Shown here: positions 62,151 to 64,000 of the stretch, piece by piece | Layout: every line of letters starts with the position of its first letter | How positions within the stretch are numbered: position 1 is the stretch's first letter | Assembly: GCF_004342425.1 (NCBI RefSeq) | Contig: NZ_SLWQ01000001.1 | Location: 310,001-374,000, forward strand | Length of the DNA stretch: 64,000 nt | Direction: 5' to 3' | Origin: Dokdonella fugitiva | Lineage (GTDB): Bacteria > Pseudomonadota > Gammaproteobacteria > Xanthomonadales > Rhodanobacteraceae | Program-made: the position numbers and the translations under genes | The notes under the pieces: model-generated | Database searches by the model: none | Seen by the model: the letters and a program-made list of their open reading frames with translations, nothing else | What the model was told of the DNA's origin: nothing

Positions 62151-63812
62151 ATGAAACGTTTTCCGTCCAAGCTGATCGCGCTCGCGCTCGCCTGCGCATT
62201 GCAGGGCGCCGTCGCGGCGCCGCTCGCGCCGCAGTCGAGCGCGTTCACCTACCAGGGCCAGCTCAATGCGAGCGGCACGCTCGCCAACGGCACCTACGTG
62301 TTCACCTTCACCCTGTTCGACGCCGAAAGCGGCGGTGCGCAGGTGATCGGCACGACGCCGATCCAGCAGTCGATCACGGTCGTCGACGGCCTGTTCACCA
62401 CCGATCTCGATTTCGGGCCCGTGTTCAACGGCACGCAGTACTGGCTCGAGATCAAGGTCGGCACGACGAGCGCCAACCAGGAAACCCTCGCCGGCCGCCA
62501 GGCGGTGTCCGCGGTGCCGGTCGCGCAGTACTCGCTCAACCCCGGTCCCGCAGGACCGACCGGCCCGGCGGGCCCGCAGGGCGATGCCGGTCCGACCGGT
62601 CCGCAGGGCGCGACGGGCCCCGCGGGGGCCATGGGTCCGACGGGGCCGCAGGGCAACACGGGGCCGACCGGCGCCGCAGGTCCGATCGGTCCGACGGGAC
62701 CGCAGGGCGCGACCGGCCCTGCTGGCGCGACCGGCGCCACGGGCGCGCAGGGCCCCCAGGGCGTGCAGGGTCCGATCGGCCCGATGGGCCCCGAGGGCCC
62801 GACCGGCCCGGCCGGCGCGCAGGGTGCGACGGGACCGGCCGGCCCCGCGGGCGCTCCCGGTGCCACCGGACCGCAGGGACCACAAGGCGTGCAGGGACCG
62901 CAGGGTGTGCAGGGCGCCACCGGCCCGGCGGGTCCCGCCGGCGTCGCGAACGTCTATGGCGACGGCTCCGATGGCGCGGGTACGTTCGGCACCGTCGACT
63001 GGACCGCCTCGCCGCCGGCGAGCACGTTGCAGTTCACCAACCTCACCGTGACCGGCACGCTCACCGTGCCGAGCGGCCTCGTGATCCGCGCGACCGGCAA
63101 CGTCGCGATCAATGGCCAGATCGTCGTCGCGACCAATACGAACGCGGGCGCGGGCATCGGCAGTTCGGCCGCTGTGCTCGGCAACAACAACGTCGGCGTC
63201 GGCGGCGGCGCGGCGAGCCCGCTGTTCGCGCGCCTCGGCGTGAGCCCCGGCCCCGCGGGCGGCGGCATCGGCCCGTTCGTGAACGGCGGCGTGCAGACGC
63301 CCGCCGGCGGCGGCGGCACGATCGTGATCCTCGCCCAAGGCACGATCACGGTCGGCGCCGGTGGTGCGATCCGCGCGGACGGCGCGGTCGGCGTGGCTGC
63401 GATTCCGTCGACGAGCAACGGCGGCGGCGGCGGTGGCGGCGGCATCATCATCCTCGCCTCGAAGACCGGCATCAGCAACGGCGGCACGATCAGCGCGGCC
63501 GGCGGCAAGGGCGCCGATGCGCTCGGCGGCACGACCGGCTCGGCCGCATCGGGCGGCGGCGGCGGTGGCGTCGTCAACCTGCTCGCGCCGACGATCAGCA
63601 ACGGCACGATCAACGTCAGCGGCGGCGCGGCGGGTGCGGGCACCAACAGCAACGCGAATACCGCGTTCGGTGGCGGCGGCGGCGGTTCCGCCGGCGCGGG
63701 TGGCAACAGCGGCAACATCGGCACAGCGGCAACGGCGGGTGGCCCCGGCAGCATCTTCACGAAGATCACGAGCGATCCGTCGCCCCTGTTCGTCTCGCCG
63801 GTGCATCGCTGA
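62151..63812 (+). CDS. Secreted collagen-like protein with Gly-rich C-terminal domain
   Basis: The 553-aa product has a signal peptide ([20 protein letters not shown]), an N-terminal domain of about 100 residues ([11 protein letters not shown] to VPVAQYSL) shared with the 3859 protein, about 45 Gly-X-Y triplets with TGP, QGP and PAG dominating, and a C-terminal domain of about 290 residues very rich in Gly and Ser/Thr ([25 protein letters not shown]). Such C-terminal regions are typical of surface-layer-like repeats. It is coupled to the small gene upstream. It has no FxDGFE tail. Confidence 0.87.
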   Translation: MKRFPSKLIALALACALQGAVAAPLAPQSSAFTYQGQLNASGTLANGTYVFTFTLFDAESGGAQVIGTTPIQQSITVVDGLFTTDLDFGPVFNGTQYWLEIKVGTTSANQETLAGRQAVSAVPVAQYSLNPGPAGPTGPAGPQGDAGPTGPQGATGPAGAMGPTGPQGNTGPTGAAGPIGPTGPQGATGPAGATGATGAQGPQGVQGPIGPMGPEGPTGPAGAQGATGPAGPAGAPGATGPQGPQGVQGPQGVQGATGPAGPAGVANVYGDGSDGAGTFGTVDWTASPPASTLQFTNLTVTGTLTVPSGLVIRATGNVAINGQIVVATNTNAGAGIGSSAAVLGNNNVGVGGGAASPLFARLGVSPGPAGGGIGPFVNGGVQTPAGGGGTIVILAQGTITVGAGGAIRADGAVGVAAIPSTSNGGGGGGGGIIILASKTGISNGGTISAAGGKGADALGGTTGSAASGGGGGGVVNLLAPTISNGTINVSGGAAGAGTNSNANTAFGGGGGGSAGAGGNSGNIGTAATAGGPGSIFTKITSDPSPLFVSPVHR

Positions 63813-63833
63813 GGCGAGTGCGTCGTAGCGGCA

Positions 63834-63854
63834 CGGCCGGCGCAACGCCGGCCA
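63834..63854. terminator. Hairpin between convergent genes
   Basis: GGCCGGCG and CGCCGGCC arms enclose CAA, giving a perfect 8-bp stem between the collagen-like gene and the gene entering from the right edge. It has no T-run and may be a bidirectional hairpin terminator or REP. Confidence 0.45.
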
Positions 63855-63888
63855 TGCCGGAACGACCGCGCAACGGACTGCCCTGCGC

Positions 63889-64000
63889 TCAGTTTCGTCC
63901 GACGCGCCGGTAGGCCGAATCCGCCGGGTACGCCTGTTCGAGGATCGGCCGCGCGTCACGCTCGAGCGATTCGGCTTCGCGCGCGTTGCCGGCGGCGCGC
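63889..64000 (-). CDS. C-terminal end of a protein cut by the window edge
   Basis: Reading the minus strand, an open frame enters from 64000 and ends ...ESLERDARPILEQAYPADSA then YRRVGRN before TGA at 63889. The 36 visible residues resemble the C-terminal end of TPR-containing kinase or sensor proteins in Xanthomonadales, but there is too little sequence to be sure. Confidence 0.5.
   Translation of the reverse strand, partial: RAAGNAREAESLERDARPILEQAYPADSAYRRVGRN

Noticed and set aside
62540..62945. Regular GGNCCN periodicity looking like a tandem repeat or CRISPR
   Set aside because: It is the coding of Gly-X-Y triplets with variable codons; no fixed spacer-repeat structure.
62049..63959. 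636-aa frame antisense to the collagen-like gene
   Set aside because: Pro/Gly/Arg runs come from reverse reading of Gly-X-Y codons.

Overview
The window is a GC-rich stretch of bacterial chromosome with dense genes on both strands and short intergenic spacers. Gene content points to a gammaproteobacterium of the Lysobacterales (Xanthomonadales), probably near Rhodanobacteraceae/Dokdonella. The signs are an alpha-amino acid ester hydrolase of the Xanthomonas type, GTAGGAGC-type REP elements, a GGGAATG heptamer repeat, and many secreted proteins ending in a D-x-I-F-x-D-G-F-[DE] tail. This is inference from families; no rRNA or tRNA was seen to fix the taxon.

Layout. 1-8.5 kb is a cysteine/sulfate assimilation locus: cysJ (cut by the window start), cysI, cysH, an inserted collagen-like secreted protein, a CysB-type regulator on the opposite strand preceded by a small Cys-Cys leader ORF, then cysG (siroheme) and a cysteine synthase. 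8.8-17.5 kb on the minus strand is a glycolytic group (pgk, pyk, class I fba) interleaved with a metalloprotease, a phosphoglycolate phosphatase-like HAD protein, a TonB-C-like secreted protein, a possible SMI1/KNR4 protein and an aspartate racemase. 17.6-25.5 kb holds small housekeeping and stress genes: DUF1272, OsmC, TlpA-like, DinB with a divergent TetR, an HtrA-like protease without a signal peptide, a NYN-domain protein, membrane proteins, and a gene behind a consensus sigma-54 promoter.

25.6-63.8 kb is rich in exported proteins: an ester hydrolase, an Asp-box beta-propeller, three right-handed beta-helix proteins, two delta-60-type proteins, a second propeller, a tandem pair of unknown paralogues, a DUF4097 protein, a CxxCH protein, a peptidase and a second collagen-like protein. 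Between these lie nitronate monooxygenase, a membrane winged-helix/TPR regulator, ChaC, phytanoyl-CoA dioxygenase, an ABC-2 exporter pair, and an overlapping GH15 glucanase plus glucose dehydrogenase pair. A lower-GC patch at about 30-31.4 kb carries an orphan lipoprotein and a broken Rhs fragment.

The most striking shared feature is the F-x-D-G-F-[DE] tail. Eleven different exported proteins in this window carry it, most at the extreme C-terminus, two just after the signal peptide. Several dispersed repeat families (composite REP/BIME, ACGAAGGACACGAAGG inverted repeats, GGCGGATC palindromes) occupy the spacers.
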